Part shown: in pieces, positions 34,964-43,878 of the stretch
Numbering within the stretch: position 1 is the first letter of the stretch
Layout: every line of letters begins with the position of its first letter
Assembly (NCBI RefSeq): GCF_003148565.1
Contig: NZ_QGGL01000003.1
Span: 62,001 to 126,000, forward strand
Direction of reading: 5' to 3'
Length of the DNA stretch: 64,000 bases
Origin: Tumebacillus permanentifrigoris
Lineage (GTDB): Bacteria > Bacillota > Bacilli > Tumebacillales > Tumebacillaceae
Translations under genes and position numbers: made by a program
The notes under the pieces: model-generated
Databases searched by the model: none
What the model saw: only the letters and a program-made list of their open reading frames with translations
What the model was told of the DNA's origin: nothing

Positions 34964-35003
34964 AAAAAAGAGTGCGGACCCGATAGGGCCGCACTCTTTT
35001 TTT
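34964..35003 (+). terminator. Terminator after the papain-like protease
   Basis: Stem AAAAAAGAGTGCGG/CCGCACTCTTTTTT, 11-base loop. Confidence 0.9.
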
Positions 35004-35123
35004 GCGGTGCTCTCCACGAAATGTTTTACAGTTGTCACCTCTGTACGAGTGTGAGAGAATGGGGGTTGCATGAATACCAACAACAGTTCACGAATAAAGT
35101 CCCAACAAACCGAGGTATAACCC

Positions 35124-38012
35124 ATGAGCGAAACCTATGTCATCATCGACTTCGAAACCACTGGCCTCCACGCCTACAAGGACCGCATCATCGAGATCGG
35201 CGCGGTCAAGATCCAGGACGGTCGGGTGGTGGAGACGTTTCACCGGCGGGTGAACCCCGGCATCAAAATCCCGCCCTATATATCGGAACTCACCGGACTG
35301 ACCGACGAACTGCTGGAGGACGAACCGTCTCTGGAGGAAGTTCTGCCGGAGTTTTTGCCGTTCTACAGCGATGCAATTCTCGTCGCGCACAATGCCGATT
35401 TCGACATGCGGTTTCTCAACGCCGCCCTCGATGAATCCGGCTACCTCGAATACGCCGGGGAAGTCGTCGACACCTTGCAACTTGCACAGATCCTCTGGCC
35501 GCGCGAGAATAGTTACGCACTGGAAGCCTTGGCAACCAGCCATGATCTCACGCACGACCAGCCCCACCAAGCGCTCTCTGACGCTCAAGTCACAGCTGAG
35601 ATGTTCCTCCTGTTGCTCCACCGCGCCCAGACCATGCCCTTCCTCCTCCTTCAACAGATCACCGGCCTGACCGAATACACCGACTGGCCGCTGCGCCACT
35701 TTTTCCGTCGTCTGGCGGAGGGGAGCACCTCCATTCTGCAACTGGACGAGCCCGAAGGTTGTATGACGATCGACCAACTTATGCACCGGCCGGTGCAAAT
35801 CGAGGTCGTAGATGGCCCCACTGGGGGAGCGCTCTCGGAGTTTGACGTTGCCGATGTCGTACATGTGTTGGAAAAAGACGGCCCGATGTCCGACCTGATG
35901 CCCGGCTACGAAGAACGCCCGCAACAGATTGACATGATGCGCCAAGTTGCCGAGGCCTTCCAAGACCAAAAGCACTTGATCGTCGAGGCCGGCACGGGCA
36001 CTGGGAAGTCGCTCGCCTATCTAATCCCGTCTGTCTATTACGCGATCGCCAAAGGGGAGCGCGTCGTCGTCGCGACCCACACGATCAACTTGCAAGAACA
36101 ATTGAAGGAACGCGACATCCCGCTTCTCAAACAGGTGATCCCGTTTGACTTCTCCATCGAGGTCTTCAAGGGCCGCGCCAATTACGTTTGCATGCGCAAA
36201 GTCGCGATGAACGTCAACAACCCAGGCCTGCAGCTTGACCATGCGGAGACGACGTTTTTTGTTCGAATAATCACGTGGTTGATCGAGACGGGTGGTGGTG
36301 ACCGCGAAGAGTTGAGCCTGAATGGAGAACAGTCCGACCACTGGAGCAAGGTCGCATCAGGCGCAGATTCCTGCATCATGAAAGCCTGCCCGTGGTTCCG
36401 CAACTGTTATTACCACAAAGCCCGCGCTCGCGCTCAACATGCCGATGTTTTGATCACCAATCATTCACTGGTGCTAACAGACGTCAAGACCGAACACAAT
36501 GTTCTGCCCGGCTATCAGTACCTCGTGCTCGACGAGGCGCACCACATGGAGGACGAAGCGACCAAACACCTCGGCACGGAAGTCTCGTACTTCCAGATGT
36601 ACGGGGCGCTAAACCGCCTCCTGCGCGACAAAAACCGTGGGCTCTTGTTCCAACTCCTGCAAAAAATCGACGTGTTGCAAAGCGGCGACTCGTCCACGCA
36701 CACAGACCTGCGCGCAACGGTGGAGAAGACGCTAGAGCAGATCGGGGATCTCCGCGAAGCTACGGAGGATGTGTTCCGTCAACTGCACAATTTCATCCTG
36801 AAAAACGCCAACGGCTCCGACGCCGGGCGTCAAACCCTGCGTCTGAAGCCGGATACCTTCCAAGATGAAACGATGAAAACGGCGTGGGACGGTATCGCAT
36901 CCGCCAGCGAGAACCTGCAAACCGAAGTTCGCTCGATGCGCAAGTTAGTCGGGCGTCTAGAGGAACTCGGCGAATCACTGATGAAGGACGAGATGTTTGC
37001 CGGTCTCTTGACAGACGTCAACGGACAGGTTAAGGAACTCGACCAAGGCTGGCAAGACCTCGCGTACTTCCTGCGCTCTGTCGGCAGTGAATCATCCGTA
37101 CTATGGATGGAAGCGGACGACAAATCGATGCGTCCTGTCGTATTCCTGTACTCGGCACCGATCGATGTGGGGCCGCTTTTAAATACGCACCTCTTTTCCA
37201 AAAAGGAAAGCGTCGTGCTCGCCTCCGCAACGCTTACGATCAACAACGAATTCAAATACGCCATCCACCAGCTCGGACTGTACGAGTCACAGCAACAGGA
37301 TCGGCTAAAAACCCTGCTGGTCGATTCTCCGTTCCACTATAAAAAACAAGCCTTGCTCTGCGTCCCCAACGATTGCTTGCCAGTCAAGGGGGTGCAGGAG
37401 GATGTGTTCACGACCTCATTTGCCGAATCGCTGACCAACCTCGCCCGCGTCTCGCAAGGTCGCGCGCTGGTGCTGTTTACCTCGCACCGGATGTTGCGCG
37501 AAACATACCACAAAGTCAAGCCGATGCTTGCTGAGCACGGCATCACCGTCCTCGCGCACGGGGTCGATTCCTCCTCGCGCCACCGCTTGGTGCAGGAGTT
37601 CCAACGCCATCCGAAGGCCGTGTTGTTCGGAGCCAATTCGTTCTGGGAGGGCGTGGACATCCCCGGTGAGGATTTGTCGTTGCTGGTGATCGCCCGGCTC
37701 CCGTTCTGGCCACCAAACCAGCCGGTCGTCGAAGCCCGCACGGAGAAGATGGAGCGCGAGGGTCGCAACTCGTTTATGGAATACAGCGTTCCGCAAGCGA
37801 TCATCCGCTTCAAACAAGGCTTCGGTCGCTTGATCCGCACCCGCCGTGACCGGGGGGCGATCGTCGTGTACGACCGCCGGATCACAGAGTCGCGCTACGG
37901 GCGTCATTTCATCCGTTCGCTGCCAGGTCCGTGGTTCTATCAAGGAACGGAGCGGGAAGTTTTAAAGACCGTCTATAATTGGTTAAAGACGCCATTGGCT
38001 GATGAATCTTAA
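35124..38012 (+). CDS. dinG: DinG-family ATP-dependent helicase with N-terminal DnaQ-type exonuclease, 962 aa
   Basis: An N-terminal 3'-5' exonuclease domain (DFETTGL at residues 9-15, AHNADFD at 88-94, HQALSDA near 148) fused to an XPD-like superfamily 2 helicase. Walker A is GTGTGKS (290-296) and the DEAH box is at 470-473. Cysteines C356, C417, C422 and C428 are placed like the iron-sulfur ligands of XPD/DinG. A role in replication or repair of structured DNA is expected. It follows panBCD as in Bacillus subtilis, with the TPR, SLH and protease genes inserted between. A GAGGT site precedes the ATG. Confidence 0.95.
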   Translation: MSETYVIIDFETTGLHAYKDRIIEIGAVKIQDGRVVETFHRRVNPGIKIPPYISELTGLTDELLEDEPSLEEVLPEFLPFYSDAILVAHNADFDMRFLNAALDESGYLEYAGEVVDTLQLAQILWPRENSYALEALATSHDLTHDQPHQALSDAQVTAEMFLLLLHRAQTMPFLLLQQITGLTEYTDWPLRHFFRRLAEGSTSILQLDEPEGCMTIDQLMHRPVQIEVVDGPTGGALSEFDVADVVHVLEKDGPMSDLMPGYEERPQQIDMMRQVAEAFQDQKHLIVEAGTGTGKSLAYLIPSVYYAIAKGERVVVATHTINLQEQLKERDIPLLKQVIPFDFSIEVFKGRANYVCMRKVAMNVNNPGLQLDHAETTFFVRIITWLIETGGGDREELSLNGEQSDHWSKVASGADSCIMKACPWFRNCYYHKARARAQHADVLITNHSLVLTDVKTEHNVLPGYQYLVLDEAHHMEDEATKHLGTEVSYFQMYGALNRLLRDKNRGLLFQLLQKIDVLQSGDSSTHTDLRATVEKTLEQIGDLREATEDVFRQLHNFILKNANGSDAGRQTLRLKPDTFQDETMKTAWDGIASASENLQTEVRSMRKLVGRLEELGESLMKDEMFAGLLTDVNGQVKELDQGWQDLAYFLRSVGSESSVLWMEADDKSMRPVVFLYSAPIDVGPLLNTHLFSKKESVVLASATLTINNEFKYAIHQLGLYESQQQDRLKTLLVDSPFHYKKQALLCVPNDCLPVKGVQEDVFTTSFAESLTNLARVSQGRALVLFTSHRMLRETYHKVKPMLAEHGITVLAHGVDSSSRHRLVQEFQRHPKAVLFGANSFWEGVDIPGEDLSLLVIARLPFWPPNQPVVEARTEKMEREGRNSFMEYSVPQAIIRFKQGFGRLIRTRRDRGAIVVYDRRITESRYGRHFIRSLPGPWFYQGTEREVLKTVYNWLKTPLADES

Positions 38013-38020
38013 TTTTTTTA

Positions 38021-38048
38021 GAAGGAGAGGGGGACAACCCCCTTTTTT
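38021..38048 (+). terminator. Terminator after dinG
   Basis: Stem AGGGGG/CCCCCT with an ACAA loop and six T; GAAGGAG/CTCCTTC flanks extend it. Confidence 0.8.
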
Positions 38049-38184
38049 CCTCCTTCTTCACCTGTAGTTCGACAAATACCGACATTATTTTCGGAATTTT
38101 CTTCGAATGTTTCGCAATGTCGAATGCGATGTATCGAGGGGTAGAAAAAGGAGCTAATTTCGTCAAATTGGCGAATTTGGGCGT

Positions 38185-38214
38185 TTGACGGGAATTAAGT
38201 GAAAACGGTAGGAT
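38185..38214 (+). promoter_or_regulatory. Candidate promoter of the sigma-factor gene
   Basis: TTGACG at 38185-38190 and TAGGAT at 38209-38214, spacing 18, about 45 bases upstream of the start codon. Confidence 0.5.
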
Positions 38215-38257
38215 AGGTGCATAGGATTTAGTATAGCTTGTGTCCGAGGTGATCGCA

Positions 38258-38932
38258 GTGTTAACGGCAATCGAGAATGATAAAAAGGTGTTGTCCGTAC
38301 CCCAAGCAGCCGAAGAGGATACGGTAGAAGGTACCGTACTGCGAGCCCAGACCGGCGACTCGGACGCAGTAGAGGAGATCCTGCAAAAGTTCTACCCGAT
38401 GGTCCGGCTGAAAGCGCGTTCGTATTTTATGGCGGGCGCTGACAATGAAGATTTGATCCAAGAGGGCATGATCGGCTTGTACAAAGCGATCCGCGACTTC
38501 CAGTTGGAACGGCAAATTCCGTTCCGCGCGTTTGCGGAGATCTGCATCACCCGTCAACTGATCACCGCGATCAAGACGGCGATGCGCCTCAAGCACCAGC
38601 CCTTGAACTACTATCTCTCGCTCAACCGTCCGATGTATGAGGAAGACGCTGACCGCACGCTGATGGACACCTTGCCGGGTCCGATGGCAAGCGATCCGGA
38701 GTATGTGTTCATCGTGCGCGAACAGGTGAAAGAGTTGCGCAAGGAACTGTCTGACTCGCTGTCGGAGTTTGAGTTCCAAGTGCTCACACTCTATGTCAAC
38801 CAGAACACCTACAAAGAGATCGCCGATGAGATGGGCACGACCACCAAGGCGGTCGATAACGCGCTGTGCCGCGTCAAGCGCAAACTGATGGCGTTTTACT
38901 CGACCAAAAACCTGAACAAGCTCTCGTCTTAA
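38258..38932 (+). CDS. SigH-type RNA polymerase sigma factor, 224 aa
   Basis: A sigma70-family protein with regions 2 and 4 but no region 3, the SigH (sigma-30) plan. Region 2: ARSYFMAGADNEDLIQEGMI then GLYKAIRDF; region 4: NTYKEIADEMGTTTKAVDNA followed by RVKRKL. The GTG at 38258 has GAGGTGAT upstream and gives SigH-like length; GTG at 38240 overlaps that site. SigH normally sits in the rpmG/secE region, so this may be a paralogue or a moved copy; the window cannot tell. It is followed by rex after 36 bases. Confidence 0.85.
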   Translation: MLTAIENDKKVLSVPQAAEEDTVEGTVLRAQTGDSDAVEEILQKFYPMVRLKARSYFMAGADNEDLIQEGMIGLYKAIRDFQLERQIPFRAFAEICITRQLITAIKTAMRLKHQPLNYYLSLNRPMYEEDADRTLMDTLPGPMASDPEYVFIVREQVKELRKELSDSLSEFEFQVLTLYVNQNTYKEIADEMGTTTKAVDNALCRVKRKLMAFYSTKNLNKLSS

Positions 38933-38968
38933 CCGAATCATGTTCAGTACATTGGGAGGAAATCACCG

Positions 38969-39589
38969 TTGAAAACGCCGAAAATCTCCGAAGCGGTCGT
39001 ACGCCGCCTGCCGGTGTATCTCCGGTATTTGCAGGAATTGCACGAGCTGAACATACGCACGGTCTCGTCTTACGAACTCGGCCAGAAGCTCGACATGAAT
39101 CCGGCACAGATTCGTAAGGATCTCGCGTACTTCGGCGAGTTTGGCCGCAAAGGAATTGGATACGAAGTCATCTATCTCGTGGAGAAAATCAAGCAGATTC
39201 TCAAGATCGACCGTCACCTCAACTGTGCGTTGATCGGGGCGGGGCACTTGGGGATCGCGCTGTCGAACTACAACCGTTTTACGCAGGAGAAACTCTCAAT
39301 CGCTGCGATTTTTGACAACAGCCCTGACAAGATCGGCACCCCGGTCGGCACGCTGACGATCCAACCGCTCGATGAATTGGAGCAGATGGTCCGTGAGCGC
39401 GACATCTTGATCGGAATCATCACCGTGCCGGCTGTCGAGGCGCAGAAAGTCGCGGATCGTTTGGTGGAAGCAGGAATCAAGGGCATCCTGAATTTTGCCC
39501 CGACCTCGCTTCGCGTCCCTGCACACGTTTCGGTTCGCAACGCCGATCTGACCACGGAATTGCAGACGTTGGCTTATTATATCGACTAG
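38969..39589 (+). CDS. rex: Redox-sensing transcriptional repressor Rex, 206 aa
   Basis: An NADH/NAD-ratio sensor that represses fermentation and respiration genes. N-terminal winged helix with QIRKDLAYFGEFGRKGIGY (residues about 47-66), then a Rossmann domain with LIGAGHLGIAL (NAD-binding) and a C-terminal domain-swap helix. The start is a TTG at 38969 with GGGAGGAA upstream. It probably shares the transcript with the SigH-type gene. Rex may in principle control the qcr operon in this window, but no full Rex operator was found there. Confidence 0.93.
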   Translation: MKTPKISEAVVRRLPVYLRYLQELHELNIRTVSSYELGQKLDMNPAQIRKDLAYFGEFGRKGIGYEVIYLVEKIKQILKIDRHLNCALIGAGHLGIALSNYNRFTQEKLSIAAIFDNSPDKIGTPVGTLTIQPLDELEQMVRERDILIGIITVPAVEAQKVADRLVEAGIKGILNFAPTSLRVPAHVSVRNADLTTELQTLAYYID

Positions 39590-39590
39590 G

Positions 39591-39625
39591 AAAAACTCCT
39601 CATGGTGGAATCATGAGGGGTTTTT
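39591..39625 (+). terminator. Terminator after rex
   Basis: Stem AAAAACTCCTCATG/CATGAGGGGTTTTT, 7-base loop. Confidence 0.85.
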
Positions 39626-39679
39626 GCTTTTTTTCCACATACTACGTGCAAATCGCAACGGCAAAAAAGGAGTGACGAC

Positions 39680-40639
39680 ATGCACACGATGTGGAAAGGG
39701 TCGATCAGCTTCGGACTGGTCAACATCCCCGTGAAGATGTTTGCAGCGACGGAGGACAAGGACATCAAGTTTCGCATGCTGCATGAAAAGTGTGGAACCC
39801 CGGTCAAGCAGGTTCGGACCTGCCCGCACTGTGAGGAGGAAGTCGAGTGGAAGGCGGTCGTCAAAGGATTCGAGTACCAGTCGGGCCAGTTTGTGATCAT
39901 GAGCGAGGAAGACATGGAAAAAATCTCGCCGCAGCGCACCAAGACGATCGACATCCTGAATTTCGTCTCGCTGGAGGAGATCGACCCGATCTACTTCAAC
40001 AAAAGCTACTTCCTCGCACCGGAGGAGTCAGGTGGCAAAGCGTATTCGCTGTTGCGCCAAGCGATGAAAGACTCCGGGCGCATCGCGCTGGTCAAAGTGA
40101 TCATCCGCTCGGCGCAGATGCTGGCGGTGTTGCGCGTCTATGACAACGTGTTGGTGATGGAGTCGATCTACTACCCAGAGGAAGTTCGCTCGGTCACGCA
40201 ATTGCCATCCGTTCCGGCGGAGGGAGCGGTGGATGAAAATGAGATGCGCGTGGCCCAGCAGTTGATCGACAGCCTTGCGACCACATTTGACCCGGAACAG
40301 TATCGCGATGAGTACCGTGCGGCTTTGCTGGCAGCCATCGACCAGAAAGTTGAAGGTCAGGAGATCACCACCGTCCAAGAACCGCGTCGTGACCAGATCC
40401 AGGATCTCATGGCGGCCTTGCAAGCGAGTCTGAATGTCGAACGTCCTACAACCTCGGCACAGGAGGCGGAGCGCATGGTGGTCGGCGGCAATGACACTGG
40501 ACCTGTGGATGCGGTCGCCAAGCCGAAGGAAGCGGAGGGTGGTGGGTCTGTACTGAAGGCTGTGATGGGTTCGACCTCAGGGGAGGGCACGGCTGAGAAA
40601 CCGAAGCGTCGCCGCCGGAAAGCGACGACGGAGGAATGA
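39680..40639 (+). CDS. ku: Non-homologous end-joining protein Ku, 319 aa
   Basis: Bacterial Ku homodimer that binds double-strand DNA ends and recruits LigD. The N-terminus MWKGSISFGLVNIPVKM and the TCPHCEEEVEW and MLAVLRVYDNVLVME segments are family signatures. The C-terminal tail (about 260-319) is low-complexity and ends in a basic KPKRRRRKA cluster, a DNA-binding extension common in soil bacteria. ATG follows AAAAAAGGAG. Overlaps the ligase gene by four bases. Confidence 0.96.
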   Translation: MHTMWKGSISFGLVNIPVKMFAATEDKDIKFRMLHEKCGTPVKQVRTCPHCEEEVEWKAVVKGFEYQSGQFVIMSEEDMEKISPQRTKTIDILNFVSLEEIDPIYFNKSYFLAPEESGGKAYSLLRQAMKDSGRIALVKVIIRSAQMLAVLRVYDNVLVMESIYYPEEVRSVTQLPSVPAEGAVDENEMRVAQQLIDSLATTFDPEQYRDEYRAALLAAIDQKVEGQEITTVQEPRRDQIQDLMAALQASLNVERPTTSAQEAERMVVGGNDTGPVDAVAKPKEAEGGGSVLKAVMGSTSGEGTAEKPKRRRRKATTEE

Positions 40640-41580
40640 TCGAGCCGGTCGTCCCGATGCAACCGGTGCAGGTGGACGAGCCGTTTGATGACTCGAAGTG
40701 GCTCTACCAGATCAAGTGGGACGGGGTGCGGATGCTCTCGTACTTCGACGCGGACGGTGTGCGGCTAGTCAATCGGAAGTTGCGCGACCACACGTTTAAG
40801 TACCCGGATCTGACCACTGCCTTGGCGGAACAAGTGCGTGCGAAGTCGGTGATTCTCGATGGGGAGATCGTGGGTTTCGGCGAAGACGGCAAACCCACTT
40901 TTTCCGCCTCGCTCAAGCGTGATCTGGTCAAAAGTGCGGACAAAGCGCAAGTGCTCGCCCGCACGCGACCCGCTTATTACATGGTCTGGGACATCCTCTA
41001 CGCAGATGGGCGTTGGTTGCTTGAGGAGCCACTTTCACGTCGTCAACAGAGGTTGGCAGACGTGTTGGAACCGGGGCCGAGTATCAAGTTGGTGGACAGC
41101 CATGATGCGGGCACGGCGCTTTTTCGCGTCATGCAGGAGCAGGAGATGGAGGGCATCGTCGCCAAGGAGCGCGAGGGAATCTACCGCCTCGGTGAGTACA
41201 ACCCGACGTGGAAAAAGATCAAACACTACCGCTTCGTACACGCGGTAGTTGGCGGAGCGATTGTGAAAAGCGGCCTCGTCAACTCCTTGTTGATCGGCCT
41301 GTATCAGGAGGATCAGTTGATCTACATCGGCCGCGCCGCCACGGGGTTGGATAACGCGATGATCCAAGCTCTCACGCAATTCGTCAACCACCTGCCCTCG
41401 CAACCGCCACCTTTTCAAAACCCGCCGCGCCACACGGGAAACGCCTACGAAAAAGTGGTTTGGTTCCCGCCACAGTTGGTGGTGGAAGTGCGGTTTATGG
41501 AATGGACGTCCGATTTGACATTGCGGGCGCCGGTGGTGCTGGGGTTCAGGGAGACGGAAGTGAGAGCTTGTGTGTTTTGA
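40636..41580 (+). CDS. ligD: ATP-dependent DNA ligase (LigD ligase domain as a separate protein), 314 aa
   Basis: ATP-dependent DNA ligase of the LigD type. Motif I is YQIKWDGVR with the nucleotidyl lysine at K27; motif III is in PAYYMVWDILYADG; motif IV is MEGIVAKE; motif V is WKKIKH; and an OB-fold follows. There is no polymerase or phosphoesterase domain: the polymerase is encoded separately at 43879-44811. The ATG overlaps the ku stop, giving coupled translation. A terminator follows, and then the unrelated ATPase/DUF4435 cassette. Confidence 0.92.
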   Translation: MIEPVVPMQPVQVDEPFDDSKWLYQIKWDGVRMLSYFDADGVRLVNRKLRDHTFKYPDLTTALAEQVRAKSVILDGEIVGFGEDGKPTFSASLKRDLVKSADKAQVLARTRPAYYMVWDILYADGRWLLEEPLSRRQQRLADVLEPGPSIKLVDSHDAGTALFRVMQEQEMEGIVAKEREGIYRLGEYNPTWKKIKHYRFVHAVVGGAIVKSGLVNSLLIGLYQEDQLIYIGRAATGLDNAMIQALTQFVNHLPSQPPPFQNPPRHTGNAYEKVVWFPPQLVVEVRFMEWTSDLTLRAPVVLGFRETEVRACVF

Positions 41581-41587
41581 CGAGGAG

Positions 41588-41617
41588 GACTCGGCGGAAT
41601 CTTGCTGGGTCTTTTTT
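41588..41617 (+). terminator. Terminator after the ligase gene
   Basis: Stem GACTCGGC/GCTGGGTC (two G-T pairs), 8-base loop and six T. Confidence 0.65.
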
Positions 41618-41639
41618 CTTACGAGCAGCTAGTTAGAAA

Positions 41640-41648
41640 TGCTATAAT
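41640..41648 (+). promoter_or_regulatory. Extended -10 promoter of the ATPase/DUF4435 cassette
   Basis: TGCTATAAT is a perfect extended -10, 46 bases before the GTG start; TTACGA at 41619-41624 is a weak -35 with 18-base spacing. Confidence 0.6.
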
Positions 41649-41693
41649 AAGAAAAAATGGAAAACGTATGTAGGACATAGAGGGGGACTCCAA

Positions 41694-42941
41694 GTGAAGA
41701 TTACTCGCGTGGTTGTGAAGGGGTTATTCGGAATCTTTGACCATGATATACCGATCAACACTCAAGACAACATCACCATCATCCACGGGCCAAATGGTTT
41801 CGGGAAGACGGCGTTGTTGAAGCTGGTGAATTCTATCTTTCGGCGTGACTTTGCAGAATTGTGGAAGATCCCCTATCACGAGATCGAGGTATTTCTAACG
41901 GATGATGTGAAATTGATGTTTCGAAAGCAAATGCAAGTGTTAAACGGAATACCACCCCTCCAGGCTTTTATTTATCGGGCTGATGAAACGGTGGCTTCTT
42001 TTTTCCCGGAGAACAACGGAACATTAAATTCAATAAAATACAAGTTGCAGGAAATATTGACAGGTAACATCACTATTTATGGAGGAAATAATTCAAAGGA
42101 AGTAAAAACGGATAGTTCCCCATATGAATATAAACAGTTTACTGATCAAATTGCTGTCCATTTTATCGAAACTCAGCGATTACTCAATGTCTCGCAAATA
42201 ATCAATGGATCGTCAACTACCATCGATCCAGTAGTCGAGTTGTATTCGAAGGAAATCGTAAAAGTGATTGAATCCAAGTTAGCAGATTCGACCGCCTTGG
42301 TACAATCTCTAGATCGATCGCTTCCCGTAAGGCTCGTCGAACAAAGCCAATCGGGCCATTCTCTTACAGCTCAAGACTTGCAAAACAAAATAACTTCTCT
42401 CGAAGACAAACGCACAAGACTTATCAACGCTGGTTTGTTGGATCAGGATAACAATGACATCAACTTCGACGTTTTTAATAAATTCGACCTTAGCGAATCC
42501 ACAAAAAATATTCTCACAATCCTTCTCGATGATATGGAGAAAAAACTAGGCTTCTTCGACGAAACGCTTGAAAAAATCGAGCTGCTAAAAAAGATCGTGA
42601 ACAAGCGTTTCTTGTACAAAAAAATCTCGATCTCCAAAGATCGAGGATTCCTGTTCACAACATGGGACGATCAAGCGCTGTCACCTACCGATCTATCATC
42701 CGGAGAACAACATGAACTCGTCCTACTCTACGACCTATTGTTCAACATGGAGCGAGGGGCCCTCATCCTCCTCGATGAGCCGGAACTGTCTCTTCATGTG
42801 GCGTGGCAAATGGAATTCCTTCGTGACCTTCAAGAAATCATCGCCCTGACAGATGCAAGCTTTGTAATTGCCACTCACTCTCCGCAGATCATCAATGATC
42901 GATGGGATCTCACTGTGGAATTGAAAGGACCCAAACAATGA
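41694..42941 (+). CDS. ABC-type AAA_15/OLD-like ATPase (AriA-like subunit of a PARIS-type defence system), 415 aa
   Basis: An SMC/ABC-like ATPase without membrane segments. Walker A is GPNGFGKT (residues 32-39), the ABC signature is LSSGEQ (334-339), Walker B is LILLDEP (357-363), and the switch histidine is in ATHSP (393-397). About 290 residues between the two ATPase halves include helical segments, as in AriA and OLD-family proteins. It overlaps the next gene (DUF4435) by four bases. In PARIS, AriA holds the effector AriB in check and senses phage anti-restriction proteins. The DNA is clearly A+T-richer than the flanks (32% G+C in the 60 bases from 42001), a sign of transfer. Confidence 0.75.
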   Translation: MKITRVVVKGLFGIFDHDIPINTQDNITIIHGPNGFGKTALLKLVNSIFRRDFAELWKIPYHEIEVFLTDDVKLMFRKQMQVLNGIPPLQAFIYRADETVASFFPENNGTLNSIKYKLQEILTGNITIYGGNNSKEVKTDSSPYEYKQFTDQIAVHFIETQRLLNVSQIINGSSTTIDPVVELYSKEIVKVIESKLADSTALVQSLDRSLPVRLVEQSQSGHSLTAQDLQNKITSLEDKRTRLINAGLLDQDNNDINFDVFNKFDLSESTKNILTILLDDMEKKLGFFDETLEKIELLKKIVNKRFLYKKISISKDRGFLFTTWDDQALSPTDLSSGEQHELVLLYDLLFNMERGALILLDEPELSLHVAWQMEFLRDLQEIIALTDASFVIATHSPQIINDRWDLTVELKGPKQ

Positions 42942-43795
42942 AGGAATTCATCACACCTGCGACCTTGGCAAGTCAAGTTCGTATGTTGCGAACGCAGTTC
43001 TCTGGGGCCTGCATGTTCGTGGAAGGGGATACGGATGCGCGGCTTTTTGGAAATTTCATGAATCGTGAGAGTTGTAAAATCATAGATTCACGGGGTCGAG
43101 AAAAAGCCATCGGAGCCTTGCAGATCCTCGAGCAAGAAGGAACCCCTGGAGTGCTATCCATTGTGGATGCAGACTTTACTAGAATCACTGGGAGCGCGAC
43201 AGAGTCACCAAATCTCTTACTAACAGACGGTCATGATCTTGAAATCATGATGTGGATGTCGCCTGCTTTAGAAAAAATTCTTGCAGAGTTTGGGTCGGAA
43301 GCAAAGATGAGTAGTCACCAAGAACGACATGGCATGACCATTCGGGATTTCATCTTGCAGCATGTGTACCAGCTCGGGCTGCTTCGATTATATTCCCTTG
43401 AGCAAGGTGTACATTTAACCTTCGAAGGGTTGTCATATGAGGATTTCCTTGACAACAAACAACTGACTTGTGATACGAAAAAAATGATCACGGCTGTGAA
43501 AAACAAGTCTCAAAACAAATCTGTAAATGATCAAGACGTTTTGCAAATCCTCCATGAGCATTCCGAGAAAGGACACGAGGCTCATCAAGTTTGTTGCGGT
43601 CACGACGTGATCGGGGCCTTGTCTGTCGGATTGCGAAGAGTACTAGGTACGTATAACGCAAACGAGGTCAGAGCAGACGTATTAGAACGCAGCCTCCGCC
43701 TCGCATACGACCAAGCCTTTTTTCACCAAACAGCCTTGTACAACGAACTCCTTACTTGGCAACAACGCAACGCCCCCTATCAAGTCACAGCCTAA
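42938..43795 (+). CDS. DUF4435 TOPRIM-like protein (AriB-like effector of a PARIS-type system), 285 aa
   Basis: The N-terminal half shows a TOPRIM pattern: FVEGDTDARLF with E29, a hydrophobic strand, and LSIVDADF with D77 and D79, the acidic triad that binds Mg in TOPRIM nucleases. A DGHDLEIMM segment follows, typical of DUF4435. The C-terminal half is helical. AriB of PARIS has this domain and acts as a tRNA-cleaving toxin when released from AriA. Its ATG overlaps the ATPase stop codon (ATGA), fixing the start. A strong terminator closes the cassette. Activity here is inferred only. Confidence 0.7.
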   Translation: MKEFITPATLASQVRMLRTQFSGACMFVEGDTDARLFGNFMNRESCKIIDSRGREKAIGALQILEQEGTPGVLSIVDADFTRITGSATESPNLLLTDGHDLEIMMWMSPALEKILAEFGSEAKMSSHQERHGMTIRDFILQHVYQLGLLRLYSLEQGVHLTFEGLSYEDFLDNKQLTCDTKKMITAVKNKSQNKSVNDQDVLQILHEHSEKGHEAHQVCCGHDVIGALSVGLRRVLGTYNANEVRADVLERSLRLAYDQAFFHQTALYNELLTWQQRNAPYQVTA

Positions 43796-43803
43796 AACCA
43801 AGC

Positions 43804-43833
43804 AGGTCATTCCAATCATGGAATGACCTTTTT
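43804..43833 (+). terminator. Terminator closing the ATPase/DUF4435 cassette
   Basis: A perfect 10-bp stem AGGTCATTCC/GGAATGACCT with an AATCAT loop and a T run. Confidence 0.9.
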
Positions 43834-43878
43834 GTATCTGCAGATACTACCAATATGCAAAACGAGGAGGGCCGCGCC

